Counted from the first letter of the stretch, positions 8,567 through 17,431 are shown. The stretch is 40,622 bases of DNA from Clostridia bacterium (GCA_017396225.1 JAFQMP010000010.1:1-40622), one strand, 5' to 3'. The notes: generated by a model not told the origin, from the letters alone. Program-made: numbers and translations.

Positions 8567-9577
8567 ATGTATATTCTGGGCATGGAAAGCTCTTGTGATG
8601 AAACCTCTGCGGCGGTGCTTCGTGCCACCGACGAGGGCTTTGAGGTGCTTTCCAATATCGTGGCATCTCAAATAGAAACGCACAGGCTTTACGGCGGCGT
8701 TGTGCCTGAGATTGCCAGCCGCGCACACATCGAGGCGGTGACGGGCGTGACGACTGAGGCGCTTGCTACAGCCGGCATCACGCTTGGTGACCTTAACGGC
8801 ATTGCCGTGACTGCATATCCCGGCTTGATTGGTGCTCTGCTGGTTGGTGTGAATTTCGGTAAATCTCTTGCCTACGCAAATGATATTCCGCTTGTGGCGG
8901 TTGACCATATCAAAGCACACGTGGCGGCGGCATACCTGACAGAAGCTCCGCCTAAGCCGCCCTTCCTGGCGCTGGTGGTGTCGGGTGGACATACGGCACT
9001 TTTTGATGTGGTGGATTATACTGATTTCCGCCAGATTGGCGGGACACGCGATGATGCGGCGGGTGAGGCGTTTGATAAAATCGGACGTGTGATTGGCTTG
9101 CCCTATCCCGGTGGTGCTGCACTTGACCGCCTTGCGTATGAAGGTAATGCTGCCGCGATTAAGCTACCAAGCCCCGCGCTCGGTGGAGACACGCTTGATT
9201 TTTCCTTCAGCGGTCTGAAAACGGCGGCACTCAACTACATCAATCACTGCAATCAACAGGAAACCCCTGTTCCGCGTGCAGACCTGGCAGCCTCGGTGAC
9301 GGCTGCGGTCGTGTCGGGTATTGTTCAGAAGACGGAGCAGGCGCTGCTGCAAACCGGCTACAAGGCCTTGGTAATGGCGGGCGGCGTGGCGGCGAACACA
9401 CATCTCCGTGAGGCACTTGCGGCGCTTGCCACGCGTCACGGCGTGCAATTTACCGTACCCGCGCGTGCACTTTGCGGCGATAACGGCGCAATGGTTGCGG
9501 CGGCAGGATATTTTGAACTGCTGCGCGGAAACCTCGCAGATGTTACGTTGAATGCGTCGGCATCGGACGCTATCTGA
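8567..9577 (+). CDS. tsaD: tRNA threonylcarbamoyladenosine synthase subunit TsaD
   Basis: A 336-residue member of the ASKHA fold. The start MYILGMESSCDETSAAVL, the metal motif DHIKAHVAAAY, VSGGHTALF, DAAGEAFDKIGR and VMAGGVAANTHLR are all standard for TsaD (formerly Gcp/YgjD). It transfers the threonylcarbamoyl group to A37 of ANN-decoding tRNAs with TsaB and TsaE. The ATG at 8567 has GAGGT at 8555; a GTG at 8558 is in frame but lies inside that ribosome site. The downstream DnaA-box block starts 85 bases after the stop. Confidence 0.95.
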   Translation: MYILGMESSCDETSAAVLRATDEGFEVLSNIVASQIETHRLYGGVVPEIASRAHIEAVTGVTTEALATAGITLGDLNGIAVTAYPGLIGALLVGVNFGKSLAYANDIPLVAVDHIKAHVAAAYLTEAPPKPPFLALVVSGGHTALFDVVDYTDFRQIGGTRDDAAGEAFDKIGRVIGLPYPGGAALDRLAYEGNAAAIKLPSPALGGDTLDFSFSGLKTAALNYINHCNQQETPVPRADLAASVTAAVVSGIVQKTEQALLQTGYKALVMAGGVAANTHLREALAALATRHGVQFTVPARALCGDNGAMVAAAGYFELLRGNLADVTLNASASDAI

Positions 9578-9940
9578 CGTAATTTTCTGTCAAGTGCTTT
9601 TTTCAAAAAAGTGCATTTTCAGCGCTTTTGCCAAAGGCTCGATTTTTATGGGCGGCGGCAGTTTTCCACAGCACTTTTCCACAGGTCTGTGGATAAATAA
9701 GAAAACAGGATTTTTATACAGAAAAACGTCATTGTTTTTTCGTGGATTTTTGCGGACAACCCCTTATTTTGCGCGAAAATCTGCCATTTTCTGTGGAAAA
9801 GTATAGTGGAAAAGTGGATAACTTTTCCTTGAATGACCTGTGGAAAACTGTGGAAGGGCAGGGCTGACCGGCTTCTGCTGTGGGTTTTTGCACAGAAAAC
9901 ACTTTGTACAAACTGCTCAATTTGATATTGTGAGGGAATT
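9578..9940 (+). other. Non-coding block between tsaD and rex with a DnaA-box cluster
   Basis: 363 bases with no credible gene. The central part holds the DnaA-box-like 9-mers listed separately. No clear tsaD terminator is seen; a weak T6/A6 hairpin lies near 9597–9612. I see no convincing rex promoter at a sensible distance. Confidence 0.7.
9662..9857 (+). promoter_or_regulatory. Cluster of DnaA-box-like sites upstream of rex–dnaD–dnaC
   Basis: One exact TTATCCACA (reverse strand, 9688–9696). Four copies of TTTTCCACA: forward at 9662–9670 and 9675–9683, reverse at 9792–9800 and 9839–9847. Three near copies on the reverse strand at 9805–9813, 9813–9821 and 9849–9857. Start-to-start distances of 13, 13, 13 and 26 bases recur. 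DnaA binds TTATNCACA and related 9-mers; the second A to T change is a known weaker variant. The cluster sits before the helicase-loader genes, so a role in their control or in titrating DnaA is plausible. It is not next to dnaA or dnaN. Confidence 0.65.
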
Positions 9941-10621
9941 ATGAAACAAGAAAACAAGCGTACTTCTCATCAGGCAACGCCGGAGGTCAGTCCTGCAGTT
10001 ATCAAGCGTCTGCCGCGTTATTTTCGCTATTTGCGCGAGCTTATTCGTAACGGAAAGCTCCGCATCAGCTCGGGCGAGCTTTCCAAGATGATGCACGTGA
10101 CCGCTTCGCAGATTCGCCAGGATTTGAACTGCTTTGGTGGCTTCGGCCAGCAGGGCTATGGCTATAACGTGAATTATCTGTATGCCAAAATCTGTGAGAT
10201 TCTGGGTGTGGGAGAGGGATATACCGCCGTTGTCATCGGTGCAGGTAACCTCGGTCGTGCGTTGGTGCGTAGCCCGATGTTTGAAAAGCGCGGTGTGGAT
10301 ATTTTGGCGATGTTTGATGTGGACCCGCTGATTATCGGTCAGACCGTGGGAGATGTCAAGGTGCACGATATGGCTGAGCTCGAAAAATTCTGCGAGCATC
10401 ATCGGGTTGATATTGCGGTGCTTACGCTGCCTAAAAATCGTTTGCATGAGGTTGCGGAGCGCGTGAACGCGCTGGGCATTCCCGGCATCTGGAATTTTAC
10501 CGGCGGAGAGCCCGATATTGCAGATAGTGATATTGTGATTGAAAATGTGCATATTGGCGACTCGCTGATGACGCTTTGCTATGAGCTGCGCAGCCGTGAG
10601 TATGCTGCCGAGGAGAATTAA
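9941..10621 (+). CDS. rex: Redox-sensing transcriptional repressor Rex
   Basis: A 226-residue Rex. A winged-helix DNA-binding half (residues 15–80, with VTASQIRQDLNCFG) is followed by a Rossmann NAD(H) domain (VVIGAGNLGRAL at 98–108, then a C-terminal swap helix). Rex senses the NADH/NAD ratio and represses fermentation and respiration genes when NADH is low. The ATG at 9941 follows GAGGG. First gene of rex–dnaD–dnaC: its stop is 1 base before the dnaD start. Confidence 0.95.
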   Translation: MKQENKRTSHQATPEVSPAVIKRLPRYFRYLRELIRNGKLRISSGELSKMMHVTASQIRQDLNCFGGFGQQGYGYNVNYLYAKICEILGVGEGYTAVVIGAGNLGRALVRSPMFEKRGVDILAMFDVDPLIIGQTVGDVKVHDMAELEKFCEHHRVDIAVLTLPKNRLHEVAERVNALGIPGIWNFTGGEPDIADSDIVIENVHIGDSLMTLCYELRSREYAAEEN

Positions 10622-10622
10622 T

Positions 10623-11579
10623 ATGATGAGCTTTCAGTATGGTAGCCGTGTGATTGTGCTGCCTGCAACAGCCCTGGCCGTTGCCGAGCACGCAAGTGCG
10701 CTTGATTTGCGCGTGCTGCTTGCACTGGCGGGCAATCCTGATTTGTTGGTAAATCCTGCTGCGAGTGCTGCTTCGCTTGCAGGGGCGCTTAATGTGAGCC
10801 CTGCCGATATCGGCAATTCGCTTGCTTTCTGGCGCGGTGCGGGCGTTCTGCTTGAACAGGAGGGCGGTGTCACGTCTCTCACCACTGCCGAACCCGTTGC
10901 ACCTGTAAAAACCAAGCCTCTTACCGCTGACCGCGGTTTGACGGACTATACTGCAGCAGAGCTCGCGCAGGCTGTGCAGGGCAATGTGGAGCTGTCTGCG
11001 CTGATTAACGCCTGTCAGCAAACCTTTGGTAAGATATTCACCACTGCCGAGGTTGGCATTATTGCGGGCCTCTTTGAGCAGCTTTCGCTTGACGGTGAAT
11101 ACATTTTGTTGTTGCTTTCGCATTGTGTGCGTATGGAGAAAAAATCGCTGCGTTATGCCGAGAAAACCGCGCTCTCGCTTTATGATGAGGGTGTGACCAG
11201 TGCTGTCGCACTGGAGGAGCGCCTGCGCCGTATCGAGATAATGGCTGATGCGACCGGCAAAATCCGCACGATGTTCGGGTTGTCTTCGCGTTCCTTTACC
11301 ACCAAGGAAAAGAAGATGATTGAGAACTGGATTTGCACGATGCAATATAGTCACGATATTATCCGTCTTGCTTATGATGCGACAGTTGATGCGATTGGCA
11401 AGCCCTCGATTGCATATGCGAATACCATTCTGGAGCGTTGGTATGCAGAGGGATACCATACGGTCGAGGATATTACTGCCGCTATGGAAACCTATCGCCG
11501 CCAGAAGATGGGTGGCAGCAGCTTTGATATTGATGATTTCTTTGAGGCTGCACTCAAAAATACATACGGAGAAACATAA
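10623..11579 (+). CDS. dnaD: DnaD-domain primosome protein
   Basis: A 318-residue protein. The C-terminal part (about 225–300) is a DnaD/DnaB-II domain: ENWICTMQYSHDIIRLAYD, then SIAYANTILERWYAEGY. Another copy may lie near residues 115–200. The N-terminal 80 residues fit a winged helix. DnaD helps load the replicative helicase at origins and at restarted forks in Firmicutes. Two ATGs (10623 and 10626) follow GAGGAG at the end of rex. The next gene encodes the helicase loader, 2 bases on. Confidence 0.87.
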   Translation: MMSFQYGSRVIVLPATALAVAEHASALDLRVLLALAGNPDLLVNPAASAASLAGALNVSPADIGNSLAFWRGAGVLLEQEGGVTSLTTAEPVAPVKTKPLTADRGLTDYTAAELAQAVQGNVELSALINACQQTFGKIFTTAEVGIIAGLFEQLSLDGEYILLLLSHCVRMEKKSLRYAEKTALSLYDEGVTSAVALEERLRRIEIMADATGKIRTMFGLSSRSFTTKEKKMIENWICTMQYSHDIIRLAYDATVDAIGKPSIAYANTILERWYAEGYHTVEDITAAMETYRRQKMGGSSFDIDDFFEAALKNTYGET

Positions 11580-11581
11580 AA

Positions 11582-12553
11582 ATGGGATATAATAAGGAGA
11601 ATTACCGCCGTATTCGGCAGGCATATCAAACCAAATATCTCGCAGCGTATGAAAAGGCTGATGCGCGTATGCGTGAGGTACACGCCAAATCGCCTGAGAT
11701 TGCGGCGATTGACCGTCAGCTTTCGATGACGGGTGCTGAAATTGCAATGGCTGCCATCGGTGCAGGTCCCGATTACCGCACTCGCGTGGCGGCTGTGCAG
11801 GAGAAAAATCAACGCTTGCAGCGTGAGCGCGCAGAACTGATGCAGCAGCTTGGTTATCCTGTTGACTATACCCTGCCGCCCTATGAATGTCCGAAATGCA
11901 AGGACACGGGCTTTATTGAAACAAAGATGTGCGATTGTATGCATCGTGAGCTGGTGCTCGCGGCGCTTGAGTCCTCCGGCCTCGGTGCGCTGATGCAAAC
12001 GCAGTCGTTTGAGAGTTTTGACTTGATGCAATACAGCGCCGAAACAGGCGACAGGTCGCGCATGCAGCAGAATTTCGACCTCTTGCGCACCTATGCTGAA
12101 GGATTTGATTTGCAGGCGAAAAATATGCTGTTTGTTGGTCCAACGGGACTTGGTAAGACGCATTTGTCCACTGCTGTGGCAAAGCGCGTGATTGAGCGCG
12201 GATTTGATGTGTATTATACGACAGCCATCGGAATGGTTGCTGATTTTGAACACGCGCGCTTTGGGCGCGGCGAGGAGCGCGCGGCTGCGGAGCCTACACG
12301 CTATGTGGATTGCGATTTGCTGATTTTAGATGACCTTGGTACAGAGGTTAGCAATCAGTTTACAAACTCGGTGATTTATACGGTTCTCAATGAGCGTATC
12401 AATCTGAAGCGCCCGACTATTATTAATACCAATCTGACTGCCCGAGACATCAAAACGCGCTACACCGACCGTATTGCCAGCCGCTTGCTTGGAGAATACA
12501 GCCCGGTTTTGTTTGTCGGTGCCGATATTCGCTTGCGCAAAATAAAGAAATAA
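11582..12553 (+). CDS. dnaC: DnaC/DnaI-type helicase loader ATPase
   Basis: A 323-residue AAA+ protein. The N-terminal helical region is followed by a zinc knuckle (Cys103, Cys106, Cys117, Cys119 in YECPKCKDTG and MCDC), Walker A GPTGLGKT (186–193), Walker B LLILDD (246–251) and a sensor/arginine-finger region DRIASRLLGE. It loads the replicative helicase onto DNA together with DnaD. The zinc knuckle marks the DnaI-like class. It ends the rex operon; a terminator starts 18 bases on. Confidence 0.92.
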   Translation: MGYNKENYRRIRQAYQTKYLAAYEKADARMREVHAKSPEIAAIDRQLSMTGAEIAMAAIGAGPDYRTRVAAVQEKNQRLQRERAELMQQLGYPVDYTLPPYECPKCKDTGFIETKMCDCMHRELVLAALESSGLGALMQTQSFESFDLMQYSAETGDRSRMQQNFDLLRTYAEGFDLQAKNMLFVGPTGLGKTHLSTAVAKRVIERGFDVYYTTAIGMVADFEHARFGRGEERAAAEPTRYVDCDLLILDDLGTEVSNQFTNSVIYTVLNERINLKRPTIINTNLTARDIKTRYTDRIASRLLGEYSPVLFVGADIRLRKIKK

Positions 12554-12570
12554 CATATGTATAAAATAAT

Positions 12571-12608
12571 GGACACGCGATAAACTAAGCGTGTCCTTAT
12601 TTTTTTGA
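12571..12608 (+). terminator. Terminator after dnaC
   Basis: An 8-bp stem GGACACGC/GCGTGTCC (12571–12578 with 12589–12596), a 10-base loop and TTATTTTTTT. Confidence 0.9.
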
Positions 12609-12621
12609 AAGGTGGAGCAAG

Positions 12622-13068
12622 ATGCAAGCAATCAAGGAAAAAATTACCGAGGAAAGCTTTCTTGGTGCAATTTATAAGAATGCCAAAATGGGCTCGGAGT
12701 CTATTATTGATTTGTTACCCCGCGTGCAAAATAATGCTCTGCGGAGTGCGATGACCCTGCAGCTTGACGGCTATGAGCGTTATGCGGCGACGGCTGCCAA
12801 GGCGCTGCAAAAGCGCGATGTGGTTGCAAAGGAAGAAAACCTGATGGTGCGTATGGGCGCCAAAATCGGCATAGCCTTTAACACGATGCTGTCTGTGACA
12901 ACCAGCCATATTGCCGAGCTGATGATTGAGGGCTCTAATATGGGCATTACCGATATGACAAAGCTTTTGAATAACTACAAAAGCGCGGATAGCGAGGCCA
13001 CGCGTCTGGCGCGAGAGATTGTTGCCTTTGAGGAGCACAATATTGAAATTCTGAAAGGGTTTCTTTGA
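12622..13068 (+). CDS. Helical, ferritin-like-looking protein of unknown function
   Basis: A 148-residue protein that is helical throughout and has no signal peptide. It contains TTSHIAELMIEG and a closing VAFEEHNIEILKGFL; the spaced Glu and His residues recall ferritin-like four-helix folds, but I cannot assign a named family. Similar proteins are common in gut Clostridia. GGTGGAG precedes the ATG at 12622, only 14 bases after the dnaC terminator. No separate promoter is evident, so expression may depend on read-through or on a promoter overlapping the terminator. Confidence 0.75.
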   Translation: MQAIKEKITEESFLGAIYKNAKMGSESIIDLLPRVQNNALRSAMTLQLDGYERYAATAAKALQKRDVVAKEENLMVRMGAKIGIAFNTMLSVTTSHIAELMIEGSNMGITDMTKLLNNYKSADSEATRLAREIVAFEEHNIEILKGFL

Positions 13069-13096
13069 TATTCGGTGCGGAAGATGCATGAAATGA

Positions 13097-13128
13097 AAAA
13101 GGGACGAGGAATTTTCCTCGTCCCTTTT
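13097..13128. terminator. Bidirectional terminator between convergent genes
   Basis: A 15-bp near-perfect stem (13097–13111 with 13114–13128; GGGACGAGGA core). It has an A run on the left and a T run on the right, so it can stop transcription from both sides. Confidence 0.9.
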
Positions 13129-13139
13129 GTCAGTTGGGA

Positions 13140-14915
13140 TCAGATTTTCTTAATCAGACCCTGTGCAATCAGATCATCGGTGGTCTGGTGTGCGGCAAGG
13201 TATTTCTGAGGCTCAAACTTGGGGTTCTTAACAAGACCCTCGCGGGTAGCCAGCATTTCAATCAGCTCAAGGCCCCACTTAACCGAGCGCTTGGAGGTCA
13301 GACGCAGACGGCAGGGAACGGTCTCATACTTTTTGGCAGAGCCAACATCGGTGATGTTGTACTCGGAATCGGTCAGCGTTGCAGGGTCAATCGCCAGGAA
13401 CAGGCAGAGCGTCTTACCGCGAATCGCAAACTTGGCAAGCTGGGTGCGACCGGACTTGAAGGACTCGTAGCTCCAGCTGATACGGCCGTTTACCTTCTTG
13501 TAGGAAAGCAGGGCGTTTTTCAGGGTCTCGTAGCGCTCCTGGACGTCAAGCGGTGCCTGAATCATGCGGGCGGTAAAGGACTTCTTGTAGGTGGAGTATA
13601 CAACGTTGCCGGTGGCGTCGGTTTCAGCGATGACGACGCTATCGGTGGCGGAGCTGTCTTCCACAGTGGTATTGACAACAGTACCGGGCGCCTCTTCTGC
13701 GACAGGCGCCTCTTCAACAACAGGAGCTTCCTCGACTACAGGAGTCTCCTCAACTGCAGGAGTTTCCTCGACTGCGGGAGTTTCTTCAACTGCGGGAGCT
13801 TCCTCGACTGCGGGAGCTTCCTCGACTGCGGGAGCTTCCTCAACTACAGGAGTTTCCTCGACAACGGGAGTCTCCTCTGCAACAGGGGCAGGCTTCTTTT
13901 TGCCGGCGGCGGCCTTTGCGGCCTTTGCTGCAGCTTCAGCCTTATTCTGCTTGGAGCGAAGAACCAGCGCAAGAATCAGCATTGCAACAGCAGTTGCAAA
14001 GGCGATTGCAAGGAAAACGATTTGTCTGACAGTGAAGAAACCAAGGGCGGGCAGGAAGGGAATGACAACGTAGTGCTTCATTCTCTTTTTGTAATTGGCA
14101 GTACGTACGATGGTGTAAATGAGGAGTGCGGCAGCAGCGGCGAAGAAGACGCCTACTGCAACCCAGGTGCCGTATGCAATTTTGACTACGCCCAAATTGC
14201 CATCTTTGTACTGCTGAACAAATTTGCTGTGGTCGTGATTAACAACCTTGAATTTGCCTTCAAGGGCGCCGGTGACGACATAGGTGTCATCACTGAGGGT
14301 CCAGTTGGGCGTGACGGAAATTTTATAACCGGTGTAATAAGTGGGGGCCTCAGCTGCGCCATCGTTGCCAATGACAGTGCCAGCGTAATTGGCAGAAATG
14401 CCGTGTTTGAGGAAAGGCTTGCCTGCTAAGTAAAGCTTGCCGGTGCCTAAATGCTGTACAGAGAAGGAACTATAACTGTTGGCCTTGACATTAATTGCAT
14501 CGCCTTTGATAATCAGGTTGCCGTCATAGATGATTCTAATAGGTGTAACATCTTTCTGCTTTTTCTGTGGCTGAATCGTGCTTGTTCTGGTCGTGCCGCT
14601 GTTGATAATGGTCAATGTGCCGGTAGAAATGGTAAGCGGAGCGTTGGGATAAAGGTCACAAGCGTTGAGATCCAGTGTATAGGTGCCACCGATTTCCATA
14701 CCGTCTACAGCCAAATAGGTGCGTAACAATTTCAGTGTAGAGCCAGGATTTCTTTGGGCTACATTAACAGCCTCATTAAATGTGAGGAATTGTGTGGTAT
14801 TGTTGTTTACAGTAACCTCAGCAACAGGCTCAGCTGCCGACGCCGAAACGCCAAGCAGCGCCACAAGCGCCAGCATCATGCAAAGGGTCAGGAGACAAGC
14901 AAGGATTTTTTTCAT
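13140..14915 (-). CDS. Exported membrane protein with acidic hexapeptide repeats
   Basis: A 591-residue protein. A signal peptide ends near ASAAEP. Residues 30–250 are rich in beta-type sequence (TLTIINSGTTRTST, GNLIIKGDAIN), suggesting a surface beta-helix-like domain. Two membrane helices follow (TWVAVGVFFAAAAALLIYTIV, then IVFLAIAFATAVAMLILALV). Next come a Lys/Ala linker, eleven hexapeptides of the type (A/V)VEE(A/T)P, and a C-terminal domain of about 150 residues with SYKKVNGRISWSYESF and RGKTLCLFLAID. The last domain recurs in other gut Firmicutes proteins but I know no function. The layout suggests envelope sensing or scaffolding. GGAGG precedes the ATG at 14915. Confidence 0.7.
   Translation of the reverse strand: MKKILACLLTLCMMLALVALLGVSASAAEPVAEVTVNNNTTQFLTFNEAVNVAQRNPGSTLKLLRTYLAVDGMEIGGTYTLDLNACDLYPNAPLTISTGTLTIINSGTTRTSTIQPQKKQKDVTPIRIIYDGNLIIKGDAINVKANSYSSFSVQHLGTGKLYLAGKPFLKHGISANYAGTVIGNDGAAEAPTYYTGYKISVTPNWTLSDDTYVVTGALEGKFKVVNHDHSKFVQQYKDGNLGVVKIAYGTWVAVGVFFAAAAALLIYTIVRTANYKKRMKHYVVIPFLPALGFFTVRQIVFLAIAFATAVAMLILALVLRSKQNKAEAAAKAAKAAAGKKKPAPVAEETPVVEETPVVEEAPAVEEAPAVEEAPAVEETPAVEETPAVEETPVVEEAPVVEEAPVAEEAPGTVVNTTVEDSSATDSVVIAETDATGNVVYSTYKKSFTARMIQAPLDVQERYETLKNALLSYKKVNGRISWSYESFKSGRTQLAKFAIRGKTLCLFLAIDPATLTDSEYNITDVGSAKKYETVPCRLRLTSKRSVKWGLELIEMLATREGLVKNPKFEPQKYLAAHQTTDDLIAQGLIKKI
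13686..13883 (-). repeat. Tandem 18-bp repeat encoding (A/V)VEE(A/T)P
   Basis: Eleven in-frame 18-base units without interruption inside the gene at 13140–14915. Copies differ mostly at wobble positions and at the A/T and A/V choices. The charged, proline-rich product would be an extended spacer. Copy number is likely to vary between strains. Confidence 0.9.
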
Positions 14916-15019
14916 GAGATGATCCTCCGGATTTAGATTAACTCTTGAAGTAGAATTTGGCACACAATCCAGCGTTTTTGGAGACCGTATGCGGTCATTC
15001 TTCCCAATTAGTTGATTTT

Positions 15020-15042
15020 ATTATAGCATAAAGATTTTGAAA
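15020..15042 (-). promoter_or_regulatory. Extended -10 promoter of the repeat-bearing membrane protein
   Basis: Reading leftward, TATGC then TATAAT (-10 at 15020–15025). No good -35 is seen at 16–18 bases, so the TGN extension probably matters. The leader would be about 100 bases. Confidence 0.5.
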
Positions 15043-15220
15043 ATGGAAGAGGTTTTCATGAAAAAAGATGAGAAAAAAGGCCGTTTTTTTGAAAAAATGA
15101 AAAAAATTTTCGCATTTTCACTGTTTTTTACTGCACGATGTGAAAATCACATTGAAAATTTAATTGTTTTTTGCGATATGTGGGGGAAAGCGCTGAGTTT
15201 TAGAGGGGAAAAGAATTTTC

Positions 15221-15264
15221 AAAAAAGCGCCCTTGCAATCAAATTGATTGTAGGGACGCTTTTT
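15221..15264 (-). terminator. Terminator of the DUF4830-like gene
   Basis: A long imperfect stem (arms about 15223–15240 and 15245–15262) that pairs better on the reverse strand (G–U pairs) and ends in TTTTTT reading leftward. Confidence 0.7.
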
Positions 15265-15279
15265 GTTGATTTTACAAAT

Positions 15280-15762
15280 TCAGGGCTTGATAAAGCCGTG
15301 GATAAAGCCGCTTTGCACGGCACTGCAAATGTCGCCGCCGATGACACGCCCTCGGAAAATTAGCAGATTTGCATAGACAGCTCCATCGTAATCGGGATAG
15401 TTTTTGATTTGATAGGTATAGCGCTCGACGGTACGCGCTGCGTATTTTGACAAATCAAGCCCCTGCTTTTTCTGCAGCTCGTTGTATTCTGCAAATACCT
15501 TGTCAAATTCGGTGGGGATTGCCACGGTGGTATCCTCTTTGGGTGTGGGGTCCACCTCCCACCCGAATTGTGCGAGAAACGCGATGCGTTCCTCGTTGCT
15601 TTTTATCTTTTCATAGTTGATTTCGGTGCTTTCTTCACTGACTGCGGCAGAAACGGGCTGCAGCTGTGGTACGAAGGCGATGAGGGCGCCCAATACCATA
15701 AGGGAAAGCAGAATGACCGCAAAAAAGCGAATGGTGCCGGCACGCATAGAGTAAATGAACAT
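15280..15762 (-). CDS. DUF4830-like exported protein
   Basis: A 160-residue protein with an N-terminal membrane anchor or signal (FFAVILLSLMVLGALIAF). The soluble part has FGWEVDPTP, EFDKVFAEYNELQKKQGLDL, RYTYQIKNYPDYDG and the closing GRVIGGDICSA, the pattern of DUF4830, a family of gut Clostridia with no known role. GGAGG precedes the ATG at 15762. It is a single-gene unit with a terminator after it. Confidence 0.75.
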   Translation of the reverse strand: MFIYSMRAGTIRFFAVILLSLMVLGALIAFVPQLQPVSAAVSEESTEINYEKIKSNEERIAFLAQFGWEVDPTPKEDTTVAIPTEFDKVFAEYNELQKKQGLDLSKYAARTVERYTYQIKNYPDYDGAVYANLLIFRGRVIGGDICSAVQSGFIHGFIKP

Positions 15763-15842
15763 AATGGCCTCCTCCGGTGATTTATTTCCGTTATACTATA
15801 CGCACGTACGCGTGCAGATATGACAGGGAGGGCTGCTAAAAC

Positions 15843-15871
15843 AAAAAGAGGGAACAGCGTTCCCTCTTTTT
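15843..15871. terminator. Terminator of proS
   Basis: A perfect 13-bp stem (AAAAAGAGGGAAC at 15843–15855, with 15859–15871) and a 3-base loop. Leftward it ends proS; the A/T ends allow it to act both ways. Confidence 0.9.
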
Positions 15872-15884
15872 GTATCAATGAATA

Positions 15885-17327
15885 TCAGTAGGCCTTTGCC
15901 CAGAGCACCATTTTCTTGGCGGGTTTGCCGCAACACATACAGACCTCACCGAGGTTTTCCTGTACCAGCGGTACGCAGCGGGAGCCGACACCCGTTTTTG
16001 CTTTGGTTTCGTCCTCGCAGGCCTCTTCGCCACACCACATACCCTTGATAAAGCCGTCACCGTTTGCTTCAAGTGCGGCAGTTACCTCGTCAAGCGTGTG
16101 GCAGACGTAGGTGCGGCGCTCGCGGTTGGCAAGGGCTTTTTCGTACATGCCGATGCGGACAGCCTCAAGCAGCTCCTTGGCAGTATCGGCAATTCCTTCA
16201 AGAGACACAAAGGATTTTTCACCGTTGTGGCGGGTGACGGCGACGCACTGACCCTGTTCGATGTCGCGCGGGCCAAGCTCGATGCGGAGCGGTACGCCCT
16301 TCATCTCGTACTCGGCAAACTTCCAGCCGGGACTCTGGTCGGAATCGTCCATCTTCACACGGATACCTGCTGCAGCCAGCCGGTCGCGGAGCGCCGTAGC
16401 GTGCTCCAGCACGCCCTCTTTGTGCTGTGCGATGGGAACGATGATGACCTGAATGGGTGCAACGGCGGGGGGCAGTACCAGACCACGGTCGTCGCCGTGG
16501 GTCATAATAATGCCGCCAATCATACGTGTGGTGCAGCCCCAAGAGGTTTGGAAGGGGTGAACCAGCTTGTTTTCGCGGTCGGTATAGGTGATGTCAAAGG
16601 CGCGCGCAAAGCCATCGCCGAAATAGTGAGAGGTTGCAGCCTGCAGCGACTTGCCGTCGTGCATCAGCGCCTCAATGGCATAGGTATCCTCAGCACCGGC
16701 AAACTTGTCACTGGGGGTCTTGCAGCCCTTGACTACGGGAATGGCAAGCTCCTGCTCGTGGAAGCTTGCGTAAACCTCAAGCATCTGCACGGTTTCTGCA
16801 CGTGCCTCCTCAGCGGTGGCGTGCATGGTGTGACCCTCCTGCCACAAAAACTCGCGGCTTCTGAGGAAGGGACGGGTGGTCTTTTCCCAACGGACAACGT
16901 TGCACCACTGGTTGTAGAGCTTGGGCAGGTCGCGGTAGGAGTTGATGATGTTTGCGTAATGCTCACAGAAAAGCGTTTCCGAGGTGGGGCGCACGCACAT
17001 ACGCTCGGTGAGGCGCTCGCTGCCGCCGTGGGTAACCCAGGCAACCTCAGGTGCAAAGCCTGCAACGTGGTCCTTTTCGCGCTGTAAGAGACTCTCGGGA
17101 ATAAAGAGCGGCATATAAATATTTTCGTGCCCCAGCTCCTTGAAGCGGGCATCGAGAATTTTCTGAATGTTTTCCCAGATTGCATAGCCGTAGGGGCGGA
17201 TAATCATACAGCCCTTGACGGAGGAGTAGTCAATCAGGTCGGCCTTTTTGCAAATGTCGGTATACCACTTGGCGAAATCCTCGTCCATTGCGGTAATCTG
17301 CTCGACCAATTTCTTATCTTTTGCCAT
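15885..17327 (-). CDS. proS: Prolyl-tRNA synthetase, archaeal/eukaryote type
   Basis: A 480-residue class II synthetase. Start [14 protein letters not shown], motif 2 region [22 protein letters not shown], motif 3 region [19 protein letters not shown], the anticodon-binding part ([13 protein letters not shown]) and a C-terminal zinc-type domain (CGEEACE, then CVP and CMCCGKPA) ending in WAKAY. This is the shorter type without the editing insertion found in most bacterial ProRS. It charges tRNA-Pro. The perfect promoter at 17369–17397 leaves a leader of only about 35 bases, so no T-box riboswitch can precede it. Confidence 0.95.
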   Translation of the reverse strand: MAKDKKLVEQITAMDEDFAKWYTDICKKADLIDYSSVKGCMIIRPYGYAIWENIQKILDARFKELGHENIYMPLFIPESLLQREKDHVAGFAPEVAWVTHGGSERLTERMCVRPTSETLFCEHYANIINSYRDLPKLYNQWCNVVRWEKTTRPFLRSREFLWQEGHTMHATAEEARAETVQMLEVYASFHEQELAIPVVKGCKTPSDKFAGAEDTYAIEALMHDGKSLQAATSHYFGDGFARAFDITYTDRENKLVHPFQTSWGCTTRMIGGIIMTHGDDRGLVLPPAVAPIQVIIVPIAQHKEGVLEHATALRDRLAAAGIRVKMDDSDQSPGWKFAEYEMKGVPLRIELGPRDIEQGQCVAVTRHNGEKSFVSLEGIADTAKELLEAVRIGMYEKALANRERRTYVCHTLDEVTAALEANGDGFIKGMWCGEEACEDETKAKTGVGSRCVPLVQENLGEVCMCCGKPAKKMVLWAKAY

Positions 17328-17368
17328 GATATGTTCCTTCCTTTGATTTACAAAGCATATGTACCGTA

Positions 17369-17397
17369 ATTATAAAACAAGTATGCGCGCTTGTCAA
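17369..17397 (-). promoter_or_regulatory. Consensus sigma-A promoter of proS
   Basis: Reading leftward: TTGACA (17392–17397), 17 bases, TATAAT (17369–17374). Both hexamers are exact. Confidence 0.92.
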
Positions 17398-17431
17398 GAG
17401 ATAAAAAATATTTACAGACGATAGTTTTTGA

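Larger units (their letters stand above)
14916..15279. other. Intergenic region with a promoter and a terminator
   Basis: 364 bases. The left part holds the leader and promoter of the gene at 13140–14915; the right end holds the terminator of the gene at 15280–15762. The middle (15050–15215) is A+T-rich. A 108-codon frame crosses it on the forward strand (15037–15363), but its product is low-complexity and it runs into the opposite gene, so I do not call it. Confidence 0.6.

Noticed and set aside
8119..9577. Missing tsaB as a sign of a new threonylcarbamoylation pathway
   Set aside because: tsaB and tsaE are often elsewhere in the genome; their absence from a 40-kb window says nothing.
9903..9931. 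TTGTAC-16-TATTGT as rex promoter, and TTGTGA as a Rex half-site
   Set aside because: Transcription would begin about 3 bases before the rex ATG, and only a half-site is present, so neither is convincing.
15037..15363. 108-codon forward frame in an A+T-rich spacer
   Set aside because: The product is low-complexity (MKKDEKK, FFEKMKK), it runs through a terminator hairpin and overlaps the well-supported reverse gene at 15280–15762.
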